A DNA stretch of 64,000 bases from Geomonas edaphica (lineage in GTDB: Bacteria > Desulfobacterota > Desulfuromonadia > Geobacterales > Geobacteraceae): positions 646,546-710,545 of the forward strand of contig NZ_SSYB01000004.1 of assembly GCF_004917075.1 (NCBI RefSeq), given 5' to 3'. Positions within the stretch are counted from its first letter, which is position 1. Each line of letters starts with the position of its first letter. The translations under genes were made by a program, and so were the position numbers. The notes under the pieces are model-generated. The model did not search any database and was not told the origin of the DNA. It was given only the letters and a program-made list of their open reading frames with translations. Positions 17,299 to 25,555 of the stretch are shown piece after piece.

Positions 17299-17730
17299 TA
17301 AAACCCAACTGCTTAACGCAAAGACGCAAAGCCGCCAAGGCGCTAAGGAAACCAGAAACGGATAAAGGTTTAACCCAAAGACTTTCTTAGCGTCTCCGCG
17401 CCTCCGCGTCTTTGCGTTGAAGCCTTTGCCGTTAAATCCTGTAAAACCCAACGGCCTAACGCAAAGACGCAAAGCCGCCAAGACGCTAAGGAAACCAGAA
17501 ACAGACGAAGGTTTTACCCCTCAAAGACTTTCTTTGCGTCTCCGCGCCTTTGCGTCTTTGCGTTAAAGCCTTTGCCTTTGAATCCCGTAAAAACCAAACT
17601 GCTTAACGCAAAGGCGCAAAGCCGCCAAGACGCTAAGGGAACCAGAAACTGACAAAGGTTTTAGCCCTCAAAGACTTTCTTTGCGGCTCCGCGGCTCCGC
17701 GTCTTTGCGTTAAAGCCTTTGCCTTTGTCT
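17299..17730. repeat. Three tandem ~145-bp repeat units between the ABC exporter genes
   Basis: Units begin at about 17299, 17442 and 17588 and each opens with TAAAAnCCAA. Each unit carries ACGCAAAGACGCAAAGCCGCCAAG near its left and GCGTCTTTGCGTTRAAGCC near its right; these arms are complementary, so each unit can fold into a long hairpin. The units differ at several positions, so they are not a very recent duplication. A related single element is at 1406-1622. There is no open frame of note inside. Confidence 0.85.
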
Positions 17731-19461
17731 TTAAAGCTTTTCTATCTCCGCCTTCAACTGCTCTTCTCTGTGGATCGCGGCGTAGCGGCCGCCCAGCTCC
17801 AGGAGCTCCGCGTGGCTCCCCTGCTCCACAATCGCTCCCTGCTCCAAAACTATGATCTCGTCGCAGCCACGCAGAGGGGAGAGACGATGCGAAACGATGA
17901 GCACGGTCCGCTCTCCGTAATAACCGGACAGGGCCGAGAGGATCTCCTCCTCGGTATCGGCATCGACGGCGGAAAGCGGATCGTCGAGGATCAGTATGCT
18001 CGGCTCCTTGATCAGCGCCCGGGCAATGGAGACGCGCTGTTTCTGTCCGCCGGAAAGGGTGACGCCACGCTCCCCAACCAGGGTGTCGAGCCCCTGCGGA
18101 AAACGCGCGATGTCCCCGGCAAGCCCGGCGATGCGCGCCGCGCGCTCAATCTCATCGCGGGTCGCGCCTGGCTTTCCATAACCTATGTTGTCGGCGATGG
18201 TGCGAGAAAAGAGAAAGCTCTCCTGCGGCACGAAGCCAACCGCGGAGCGGATGCGCTGCAGGGGAATACGGTTCACGTCTATGCCGTCTATGAAGAGCGT
18301 CCCGTCGCCAACGGGGAAAAGCCGCGGGATGAGCCGCACCAGGGTCGACTTGCCGCTCCCGACCACCCCCACGATGCCGATGCGGGCCCCTTTCCTGATC
18401 TTCAGATCGATGCCGCTCAGCATGTCGGTGCCGCCGTAGGAGAAGGAGAGGGACCGGTACTCTATATGCCCCCCGATACGCCCGGGGTCGATCGGTTCGG
18501 CCGATTCGACCACCTCGGCGTGGGCGTTCAGGATCTCTCCCAGGCGTCCCATGGAGGCAGCGCCGCGCTGCATCAGGTTCAGGATCCAGCCGAACATGAT
18601 GGTCGGCCAGACCAGCATGGCGAGGTAACCGTTGAAGGCGACGAAACCGCCGAGCGTCAAACCGCCGCTGATCACCAGGTTGCCACCGACAAAGAGTACG
18701 ACCAGCGTCCCGAGGGCGCCGGTCGCCGCCATCACCGGCAGCATGAGCCCCCGGATCTTCGCGACCGCCATGCTCGCCTCGCTGTAGCCGTCGCACGCGG
18801 CCCCGAAGCTCGCGATCTCCCCTTCCTCACGGCTGTAGGCGCGCACCACGGCGGCAGCCGACACGTTCTCCTCGACGCAAGTGGTGAGCCGCGCGAGCGC
18901 TTCCTGCATGAGCTTCGAGGAGCGGAACATGGAGGAGCTCAGCCGCTTCACGATAAGCACCATGACCGGGAACGGCCCGACGGCGCAAAGGGTGAGGAAA
19001 GGGGAGATGCGGGTCAACAGGATGAGGGAGGCGGTGTAGATGATGACCGTGTTGAGCGAGCTGAGCACACCGAAGCCCAGGAGCATCCTGACGTTGGTGA
19101 GGTCGTTGGAAAGGCGGGATAGGATGTCGCCGGTGCGCCAGTTGGAGAAATAGGTACGGTCGAGGGTGAGCAGCCTCGCGTAGAGGTCCTCGCGCAGCCG
19201 GTACTCGATGCGCCGCCCCGCGTTCAGTAGCGTCGTGCGGGAGAAGACGCGGATCACCCCCTGCCCGACCGCGGCAGCCGCGATCATGCCGCCAAACTGC
19301 GCAGGCGAATATCCCGCCTTCGCCGGTGCCTGCAGCGCCTCGATGGCGAGCTTCATGAGCCACGGGATGGCAAGCCCGCACAGGTTGGTCCCCACCAGGA
19401 GGAGCGCTCCCAGCAGGTAAGCCCCCCGGCAATCGCGCATGTAGCGGTATAGTCTTCTCAA
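17731..19461 (-). CDS. ABC exporter half-transporter, subunit with degenerate Walker B
   Basis: A 576-residue membrane/ATPase fusion. Walker A is GVVGSGKS (365-372), the signature LSGGQKQ (469-475) is canonical, and Walker B is ILILDD with Asp494 where the catalytic Glu should be. With the partner's FSAGE signature, this builds one impaired and one working ATP site, as in known heterodimeric exporters. The first codon is TTG (19461), since an in-frame stop lies just upstream. The RLYRYMRDCRG start fits the family; the ATG at 19440 is the alternative. The partner gene follows after the tandem repeat. Confidence 0.88.
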   Translation of the reverse strand: MRRLYRYMRDCRGAYLLGALLLVGTNLCGLAIPWLMKLAIEALQAPAKAGYSPAQFGGMIAAAAVGQGVIRVFSRTTLLNAGRRIEYRLREDLYARLLTLDRTYFSNWRTGDILSRLSNDLTNVRMLLGFGVLSSLNTVIIYTASLILLTRISPFLTLCAVGPFPVMVLIVKRLSSSMFRSSKLMQEALARLTTCVEENVSAAAVVRAYSREEGEIASFGAACDGYSEASMAVAKIRGLMLPVMAATGALGTLVVLFVGGNLVISGGLTLGGFVAFNGYLAMLVWPTIMFGWILNLMQRGAASMGRLGEILNAHAEVVESAEPIDPGRIGGHIEYRSLSFSYGGTDMLSGIDLKIRKGARIGIVGVVGSGKSTLVRLIPRLFPVGDGTLFIDGIDVNRIPLQRIRSAVGFVPQESFLFSRTIADNIGYGKPGATRDEIERAARIAGLAGDIARFPQGLDTLVGERGVTLSGGQKQRVSIARALIKEPSILILDDPLSAVDADTEEEILSALSGYYGERTVLIVSHRLSPLRGCDEIIVLEQGAIVEQGSHAELLELGGRYAAIHREEQLKAEIEKL

Positions 19462-19500
19462 CTCGCCGATGGTTCACCTCGCACGGATAACGCCCCGGTA

Positions 19501-19530
19501 CTCTTATTACATTTGACATTTTCTGTCAAA
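19501..19530 (-). promoter_or_regulatory. Putative promoter and operator of the ABC exporter genes
   Basis: TTTGACA (19512-19518), five bases, then TGTCAAA (19524-19530) is a perfect 7-bp inverted repeat. On the minus strand its right arm also supplies a TTGACA -35 box, with TAAGAG 17 bases downstream (19501-19506). An operator overlapping the -35 box would be a normal repression site; the regulator is unknown. Confidence 0.45.
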
Positions 19531-19697
19531 GTATTTGCAAATTCCAATCTCGACGTTTGATTGTTTTAAAAAAATGTAAACACGCGCGCCATGTCCCCTT
19601 AGACCCGCCTCATCCCCGCCGACCACCGGATAGGCAACTTTTAACCAATTTCCACGAAACTTCAGAGACTTCCACGTTAAATTCCCGCACGCCCCCT

Positions 19698-19851
19698 GTT
19701 GTTTTAAAATGACGCATTTTTGTATAATTTCGGAGCCCAAATCCCGCCAGAGAAAGCCGATTTCTGCAGCCAATTTCATAAATACCTTTGTTTTTCAGTG
19801 CCTTCCAAAGCAAACAAAAGCTTGCTTTTTTGTTTTAAAATGGCGTATAGT
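19698..19851 (+). promoter_or_regulatory. Repeated TTGTTTTAAAATGRCGYAT motif upstream of hdrC
   Basis: The 19-base motif occurs near 19698 and near 19830 in the same orientation, with differences only at two positions. A partial inverted copy (ATTTTAAAAC) lies near 19887. The second copy sits between TTGCTT (19822-19827) and TATAGT (19846-19851), 18 bases apart, where an operator would sit. The surrounding 560-bp gap is clearly richer in A/T than its neighbours. Confidence 0.45.
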
Positions 19852-19934
19852 CCTCCCCAATTTCGTGTATGACAAAAATTTCGTCTATTTTAAAACATCG
19901 TTCCCGCAAAACAGAAAAACTGCTCGTTAAGGGC

Positions 19935-19964
19935 TTGCCTTTTCCCTTTCCATGGGCGTATGAT
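19935..19964 (+). promoter_or_regulatory. Likely promoter of the hdr-flx operon
   Basis: TTGCCT, 18 bases, TATGAT. It would start transcription near 19971, about 50 bases before the hdrC GTG. Its spacing matches the upstream TTGCTT/TATAGT pair, and both -10 boxes follow a GGCG. Confidence 0.45.
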
Positions 19965-20021
19965 TTCGAGCTGTTTATTAACAAAATGGTCGCTGGCCAT
20001 TAACCAGTCACGAGGTCCGCA

Positions 20022-20606
20022 GTGAAAAACAAGTTGATGCACCTCTCCAACGAGACCATGAACGTCGGTTTCGTGAAAAAGGTGGAAGCGCTCTCCGGCA
20101 GCTCGGTCCGGCGCTGCTTCCAGTGCGGCAAATGTTCCGCCGGCTGTCCCATGTCGACGTTCATGGAGCACCCGCCCAACCGGATCGTGCGCCTGCTGCA
20201 GTTAGGCCAGGGGCAGCGCGTCCTCGCCGGCCGCTCCATCTGGTACTGCGCCTCCTGTGAGACCTGCACCACCCGCTGTCCGAACAAGGTAGACCTCGCC
20301 GCCATCATGGACGCGCTCAGAAAGCTCTCCTGGGACGCCGACGGCCCCTCGAAGGAAAGCTACGTGCAGCTCGCCAACCGGCTCTTTATCGAGAACATCC
20401 GCACCTACGGCCGCCAATACGAACTCCGCCTCGGCGCCATCTTCAACATGAAGAGCGGCCAGTTCCTGAAGGACCTCATGCTCGGACCGAAGCTCCTCTC
20501 CAAGGGGAAGCTGAAGATGTTCCATTCCAAGAACCGTAACATCGGTGACATCGAGGGGATCTTCAAGAGAATCGAGGAGATGCGCAAGAAGGGGGAGGCA
20601 CTGTGA
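20022..20606 (+). CDS. hdrC: Heterodisulfide reductase-like subunit C
   Basis: A 194-residue iron-sulfur protein. It has two [4Fe-4S] motifs, CFQCGKCSAGCPM near 33 and CASCETCTTRCPN near 75, the standard HdrC layout. It passes electrons between HdrA and the HdrB active site. The start is GTG with GAGG upstream. The stop overlaps the hdrB GTG (GTGA). In non-methanogens the partner disulfide is not CoM-S-S-CoB; a DsrC-like or other thiol protein is often proposed. This is the first gene of the hdr-flx operon. Confidence 0.9.
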   Translation: MKNKLMHLSNETMNVGFVKKVEALSGSSVRRCFQCGKCSAGCPMSTFMEHPPNRIVRLLQLGQGQRVLAGRSIWYCASCETCTTRCPNKVDLAAIMDALRKLSWDADGPSKESYVQLANRLFIENIRTYGRQYELRLGAIFNMKSGQFLKDLMLGPKLLSKGKLKMFHSKNRNIGDIEGIFKRIEEMRKKGEAL

Positions 20607-21559
20607 CGCCCGGCAAGAAAAAACTCAGTTATTCCTACTATCCCGGCTGTTCGCTGCACGCCTCCGGCCGCGAGTACGATATTTCCACCCGCGCCCTTTT
20701 CAAGGCGCTCAACGTGGGGCTCAAGGAGGTGCCGGACTGGTTCTGCTGCGGCGCGACCCCGGCCCACAACGTGGACGAGCTCCTGTCGCTTTCGCTTTGC
20801 GCGAAGAACCTTTCCCTGGCCGACCAGGTCGAGGGGGACTTGGCCGTTGCCTGCGCCGCCTGTTTTTCGCGTCTGAAGACCACGCAGCACCACCTGAAAG
20901 AGGACGAGACCAAGAGAAAGCAGGTCGAGTATGCCATCGACGGCCCGGCATCGCTCAACAAGCCGGTAAAGCACATTCTGGAGATCCTCGCCCGCGAGTA
21001 CGGTCTCGCGAAGCTCGAGGAGAGCGTCAAGAAGCCGCTCATGGGGCTCAAGGTCGCGGCCTACTACGGCTGCCTCCTCACCCGCCCCCCCGAGGTGCCG
21101 GAACTAGACGACTGCGAGGACCCGAGCATCATGGAGGACATCCTGCGCGCGCTCGGCGCCGAGCCGGTCAAATGGTCGCACCGCATGGAGTGCTGCGGCG
21201 CGAACTTCACCCTCTCCCGCCCGGGCGTGGTGCTGAAGCTTTCCAACGCCATCCTGGAATCGGCGCGCCTTGCCGGGGCCGACTGCATCATGGTCGCCTG
21301 CCCCCTGTGCCACGGCAACCTCGACATCCGGCAGAAGGAGATCAAGGAGGCCTATGGCGCTCCCGACTCCACCCTGTTCGGCAGCATCTTCGGGTCCGAC
21401 CTGCCGCTTAGCACCACCAGCGAGGACCGGCGCGACCTCCCCATCTTCTACATCACCCAGCTTGCGGCCCTCGCCATGGGCGTCGCCTCGCAAAGCCTCG
21501 GTTTCGAGAGCGTCATCATCGACCCGAAACCGCTGTTAAGAGATAAACAGCTGCTCTAG
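20603..21559 (+). CDS. hdrB: Heterodisulfide reductase-like subunit B
   Basis: A 318-residue protein with two cysteine-rich CCG domains, the catalytic non-cubane cluster subunit of Hdr. Domain 1 shows YYPGCSLHASG, WFCCGAT and ACAACFSRL. Domain 2 shows YYGCLLTRP, ECCGANF and VACPLCHGNL. It begins with GTG and is translationally coupled to hdrC. It should reduce a disulfide substrate with electrons from the HdrA flavin. Confidence 0.92.
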   Translation: MTPGKKKLSYSYYPGCSLHASGREYDISTRALFKALNVGLKEVPDWFCCGATPAHNVDELLSLSLCAKNLSLADQVEGDLAVACAACFSRLKTTQHHLKEDETKRKQVEYAIDGPASLNKPVKHILEILAREYGLAKLEESVKKPLMGLKVAAYYGCLLTRPPEVPELDDCEDPSIMEDILRALGAEPVKWSHRMECCGANFTLSRPGVVLKLSNAILESARLAGADCIMVACPLCHGNLDIRQKEIKEAYGAPDSTLFGSIFGSDLPLSTTSEDRRDLPIFYITQLAALAMGVASQSLGFESVIIDPKPLLRDKQLL

Positions 21560-21590
21560 CCCCCGGCGGCAGCAACGGATTGAGGAGCTT

Positions 21591-23588
21591 ATGTCCAGAA
21601 TCGGCGTTTTTGTTTGCCACTGCGGCGAGAACATCTCCCGCACTGTGGATGTGGAGCAGGTCGCCAAGGCCGCGGGTGAAATCCCCGGGGTAGCGTATTC
21701 CTGCGATTACAAGTACATGTGCTCGGACCCGGGACAGACCCTTCTGAAGAAGGCGGTCGCCGAGCACAAGCTGGACGGCGTGCTCGTAGCGGCCTGCAGC
21801 CCGCGCATGCACGAGAAGACCTTTAGGAAGGCGGCCGAATCCGCCGGGCTCAACCCGTACCTGTGCGAGATGGCGAACATCCGCGAGCACTGTTCCTGGG
21901 TCCACGAGGACCGGGAAATGGCGACCGAGAAGGCGACCGGCATCGTGAAGCTCATGGTGGAGCGGGTGCGCAAGGGTAAGTCGCTCGCCCCGATCACCGT
22001 CCCGGTGACCAAGCGGGCGCTCGTCATCGGCGGCGGCATCGCCGGGATCCAGGCGGCCCTCGACATCGCCGACGCCGGGCACCGCGTGGTGCTGGTCGAG
22101 CGCGACCCCTCCATCGGCGGCCACATGGCCCAGCTCTCCGAAACCTTCCCGACGCTCGACTGTTCCCAGTGCATCATGACGCCGAAGATGGTTGACGTGG
22201 CGAACCACCCGAACATCACCCTCTACACCTACGCGGAAATCGAGAAGGTGGACGGCTACATCGGCAACTTCCAGGTGACGGTGAAGCACAAGGCGCGCTC
22301 GGTGGACGAGTCGAAGTGCACCGGCTGCGGCGTCTGCATGACCAAGTGCCCGAAGAAGAAGATTCCCAACGAGTTCGACCAGGGGCACGGCATGCGCCCC
22401 GCCATCTACGTCCCCTTCCCGCAGGCGGTTCCCAACACGCCGGTCATCGACCGGGAAAACTGCACCATGTTCCAAAGCGGCAAGTGCGGCGTCTGCGCCA
22501 AGGTGTGCGGTCCCGGCGCGGTCGACTACGAGCAGACGGACAGCTTCACCGTCGAGGACGTGGGGGCCATCGTGGTCGCCACCGGTTTCAAGCTCTATAC
22601 CATCGACAGGAAGCCCGAAGACAGCCCGATCCAGGGTTACGGCGAGTTCGGCTACGGCACCATCCCCGACGTCATCGACGGCATGACCTTCGAGCGTCTT
22701 GCCTCCGCCTCAGGCCCCACCGGCGGTAAGATCCTGCGTCCCTCGGACGGCAAGGAACCGAAGCAGGTGGTCTTCATCCAGTGCGTCGGCTCGCGCGCCA
22801 GGGAAAAAGGGATCTCCTACTGTTCCAAGGTCTGCTGCATGTACACCGCCAAGCACACCATGCTCTACCACCACAAGGTGCACGACGGGCAGGCCTACGT
22901 CTTCTTCATGGACGCGCGTACTCCGGGCAAGGGTTACGACGAGTTCTGGCGTCGTGCCGTCGAAGAAGAGGAAGCGGTCTACATCAGGGGCATGGTCTCC
23001 CGCATGTATCAGAAGGGGGACAAGATCGTCGTGATGGGGAGCGACATCCAGGTCGGCGTCCAGGTCGAGATCGAGGCGGACTTGGTCGTCCTCGCCACCG
23101 CGGTGCAGGCCCAGGACGGCGCCGACCTCTTGGCGCAGAAGCTCGGCATCTCCTACGACAAGTACAACTTCTACTCCGAGGCCCATGCGAAGCTGAAGCC
23201 GGTCGAGTGCGCCACCGCCGGGATTTACCTTGCCGGTGCGTGCCAGGGGCCGAAGGACATCCCGGACACCGTCTCCCAGGCTTCCGCGGCCGCGGCGAAG
23301 GTGATGACCCTGTTCGCGAAGGACCAGTTGGAGCGCGATCCGGTGGTCGCCAAGGTGAATGAGAAGTACTGCGTCGGCTGTTTCGCCTGTAAGAAGGTCT
23401 GCGCCTACGGGGCGATCGAGGAGAAGGAGATCAGGGACCGCCAGGGGAACCTGGTGAAGAAGGTTGCGTATGTGAATCCCGGCGTGTGCGGCGGCTGCGG
23501 CACCTGCCAGGCCACCTGCCCCTCCAAGTCCATCGAACTCGACGGCTACACCGACGAGCAGATCATGGCGATGATAGAGGCGCTGTAA
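21591..23588 (+). CDS. hdrA: Heterodisulfide reductase-like subunit A (flavin bifurcation subunit)
   Basis: A 665-residue flavoprotein. An N-terminal region with VCHCGENISRTVD and ACSPRMHEKTF is followed by the FAD site VIGGGIAGIQAALDIADAGH (about 144-163) and VERDPSIGGHMAQLSETFPTLDCSQC. Ferredoxin-type clusters are CTGCGVCMTKCPKKK (mid), CGVCAKVCGPG, and a C-terminal pair CVGCFACKKVCAYGA and CGGCGTCQATCPS. HdrA is the site of flavin-based bifurcation in related complexes. Cysteine occupies positions that are selenocysteine in some archaeal HdrA. It follows hdrB by 31 bases. Confidence 0.94.
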   Translation: MSRIGVFVCHCGENISRTVDVEQVAKAAGEIPGVAYSCDYKYMCSDPGQTLLKKAVAEHKLDGVLVAACSPRMHEKTFRKAAESAGLNPYLCEMANIREHCSWVHEDREMATEKATGIVKLMVERVRKGKSLAPITVPVTKRALVIGGGIAGIQAALDIADAGHRVVLVERDPSIGGHMAQLSETFPTLDCSQCIMTPKMVDVANHPNITLYTYAEIEKVDGYIGNFQVTVKHKARSVDESKCTGCGVCMTKCPKKKIPNEFDQGHGMRPAIYVPFPQAVPNTPVIDRENCTMFQSGKCGVCAKVCGPGAVDYEQTDSFTVEDVGAIVVATGFKLYTIDRKPEDSPIQGYGEFGYGTIPDVIDGMTFERLASASGPTGGKILRPSDGKEPKQVVFIQCVGSRAREKGISYCSKVCCMYTAKHTMLYHHKVHDGQAYVFFMDARTPGKGYDEFWRRAVEEEEAVYIRGMVSRMYQKGDKIVVMGSDIQVGVQVEIEADLVVLATAVQAQDGADLLAQKLGISYDKYNFYSEAHAKLKPVECATAGIYLAGACQGPKDIPDTVSQASAAAAKVMTLFAKDQLERDPVVAKVNEKYCVGCFACKKVCAYGAIEEKEIRDRQGNLVKKVAYVNPGVCGGCGTCQATCPSKSIELDGYTDEQIMAMIEAL

Positions 23589-23594
23589 AGGCAA

Positions 23595-23737
23595 GAGGCC
23601 GTTCAGCGTTCAACGTTCAACGTTCAGCGGGTTTCTTCCCTAAAGCGCTTTTTTGGATAGTGACAAGACAGTCAACACCCCGTTCCGTCAGGGCAATCAC
23701 GTTCTCGAACGTTGAACGCTGAACGTTGAACGGCTCC
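23595..23737. repeat. Inverted-repeat element between hdrA and flxD
   Basis: The left arm runs from GAGGCCGTTCAGCGTT through two GTTCAACGTTC blocks. The right arm (23707-23737) is its approximate complement ending in CGGCTCC. Each arm is about 30 bp built of GTTCAACG/GTTCAGCG units; the ~75-bp core shows no gene. It occupies nearly the whole 159-bp gap. Confidence 0.75.
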
Positions 23738-23747
23738 AGAGGTTTCC

Positions 23748-24293
23748 ATGCACGATTTTGAACCGAAGATAGTCGCCTTCGTCTGCACCTGGTGCACGTA
23801 CGCGGGGGCGGACCTTGCCGGCACGAGCCGGATGCAGTACCCGCCCAACGTCCGGGTGCTCAAGTTTCCCTGCACCGGGAGGATCGATCCGGTCTTCATC
23901 CTGCGCGCCTTCCAGAAAGGGGCGGACGGGGTGCTCGTCTCCGGTTGCCACCCGGGCGACTGCCACTACATGGCCGGGAACTTCCACGCCCGGCGCCGCT
24001 TCGCAGCCTTCCGCGCCCTGCTCGACTTCATCGGGGTCGACCTGAACCGGCTCCAGTTCTCCTGGGTCTCCGCTGCGGAGGGGGGAAAGTGGGTCGAGGT
24101 GGTGACCGATCTGACCGAGCGGGTGCGCACCATGGGGCCGATGCCGGAGTTCAAGGAGCTGGAGCACGAGGAGTTGTGGTCCACCTTCGCCGAGGCTACG
24201 GCGGGCAAATCCACCGGGCTCAACATCACAGGGGACAGGTCCCAGGTGCTCAACACCCCGGAACTGAAAGAGGCGTACGACAGCATCAGCTGA
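23748..24293 (+). CDS. flxD: MvhD/FlpD-family electron-transfer subunit (FlxD)
   Basis: A 181-residue protein of the methyl-viologen hydrogenase delta family, which holds a [2Fe-2S] cluster and delivers electrons to HdrA. The conserved cysteines are in FVCTWCTYAGAD (near residue 11), FPCTGR and SGCHPGDCHY. The C-terminal ~50 residues are variable. In Hdr-Flx systems it connects the NADH-oxidising FlxABC part to HdrABC. The call FlxD follows gene order. Confidence 0.85.
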   Translation: MHDFEPKIVAFVCTWCTYAGADLAGTSRMQYPPNVRVLKFPCTGRIDPVFILRAFQKGADGVLVSGCHPGDCHYMAGNFHARRRFAAFRALLDFIGVDLNRLQFSWVSAAEGGKWVEVVTDLTERVRTMGPMPEFKELEHEELWSTFAEATAGKSTGLNITGDRSQVLNTPELKEAYDSIS

Positions 24294-24318
24294 TTACGGC
24301 GTGTGGTCGGACGAACTC

Positions 24319-24423
24319 CGTAGGGGCGAATAATATTCGCCCAGCCGCCGGTGCCCCGACTACCGTAATTGCGGATCCGACTGAACGCGACGAAGGCGGG
24401 CGAATGATTATTCGCCCCTACAA
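24319..24423. repeat. MITE-like element, copy 2
   Basis: A 105-bp element with terminal arms GTAGGGGCGAATAAT and ATTATTCGCCCCTAC, the same family as 13308-13416. It lies in the flxD-flxC gap on the operon's transcribed strand. Confidence 0.8.
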
Positions 24424-24465
24424 CAACACGCCCCTTCCTAGGGGGGAAATGAACGGACCCACGTC

Positions 24466-25410
24466 ATGAACGCTAAAGCTAACAAGAACCAACTGACCAG
24501 CATCGAGCCGGCCTACTACGAGGCGGTCACCGAGGCGATTCGCAAGGAAGCGGTGAAGATCCTTAAAGAAGATACGGTGGTCGGCGTGGTCGGCTATCTC
24601 CCCGGTCGCCGCAAAGGAACCGCCACCCCGGCGCTGGTGACCTCGGTGGAAGAAGCGGAGAAACTCGTTTTCTCGCCCGCCTGCGTCAACAACCTCTCGG
24701 TCTACCTCACCAAGGCGAAGAAAGGTGTGCTGAAGCAGGGTAAGGTCGGCATCGTCGCCAAGGGTTGCGACATGCGGGCCTTGGCCGGCCTGATGACGGA
24801 ATCGCAGCTCCAGCGGGAGGACCTCTTCATCATCGGCGTGGTCTGCCCCGGCGTGTACGGTTTCGGCGTTGAGCGGACCGGGACCTTGACTGAAGCCAAC
24901 ATCGCCCGCAAGTGCCGCGAATGTATCGTGCACATGCCGGAGGGGGCCGACGTCGCCGCCGGAACCCACGCCGAGCTCGCCGACCTGACCCCGGAAGAGG
25001 CGGAGGAGATGGCCCGCATCGAGGCGATGCCGCAGGCGGAACGCTGGGCTTTCTGGAAGGAACATTTCTCGCGCTGTATCCGCTGCATGGCGTGCCGCCA
25101 GGTCTGCCCCTTCTGCTACTGTGAGCAGTGCCTGTGCGACAAGAACCGGCCGCAAGCGGTGGAGAGCTCGCCGCGCCCCGCCGGCAACATGGCCTGGCAC
25201 CTCGTGCGCGCCATGCACCTTGCCGGACGCTGCGGCGGCTGCGCCGAATGCGAGCGCGTCTGCCCGATGGACATCCCGTTGAACCTGTTGAACCGCCGCA
25301 TGGCAAAGGAGCTGAAGGAGCTCTACGACTACGAGGCGGGGCTCGCCCCGGTGGAAAAGGGGCCACTCAACCAGTACAAGGAGGACGACGACCAGTCGTT
25401 CATCAAGTAG
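24466..25410 (+). CDS. flxC: Iron-sulfur subunit of the Flx complex (FlxC-like)
   Basis: A 314-residue soluble protein with an N-terminal ~200-residue domain without recognised motif and two C-terminal ferredoxin-like [4Fe-4S] sites: CIRCMACRQVCPFCYCEQC (about 205) and CGGCAECERVCPMD (about 256). An extra CREC lies near 146. It should pass electrons from the FAD subunit FlxA toward FlxD/HdrA. The exact B or C label among Flx proteins rests on gene order and my memory of Desulfovibrio clusters, so treat the symbol as tentative. Confidence 0.7.
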   Translation: MNAKANKNQLTSIEPAYYEAVTEAIRKEAVKILKEDTVVGVVGYLPGRRKGTATPALVTSVEEAEKLVFSPACVNNLSVYLTKAKKGVLKQGKVGIVAKGCDMRALAGLMTESQLQREDLFIIGVVCPGVYGFGVERTGTLTEANIARKCRECIVHMPEGADVAAGTHAELADLTPEEAEEMARIEAMPQAERWAFWKEHFSRCIRCMACRQVCPFCYCEQCLCDKNRPQAVESSPRPAGNMAWHLVRAMHLAGRCGGCAECERVCPMDIPLNLLNRRMAKELKELYDYEAGLAPVEKGPLNQYKEDDDQSFIK

Positions 25411-25417
25411 GCACAAG

Positions 25418-25503
25418 GTCCCCTCCCCTGGAGGGGGAGGGACAGGAAGGGGGCTTTCCACCGCTAGCTTCCCCCCTCCCAGCCTCCCCCCTCCGGGGGG
25501 CGG
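25418..25503. repeat. Polypyrimidine palindromes between flxC and flxB
   Basis: Two G/C-rich units (CCCCTCCCC-tgg-AGGGGGAGGG and CCTCCCCC-tccggggggcgg type) face each other, as at 79-189 and 57809-57900. It fills most of the 145-bp gap. Confidence 0.65.
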
Positions 25504-25555
25504 AGCTGACACCATCAACGGCGGCCCTGCAACGGCCGCCATGAAAGAGAACCCT

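Noticed and set aside
17299-17730. CRISPR array
   Set aside because: Units are about 145 bp, contiguous and with no unique spacers between short repeats, so this is a tandem repeat and not CRISPR.
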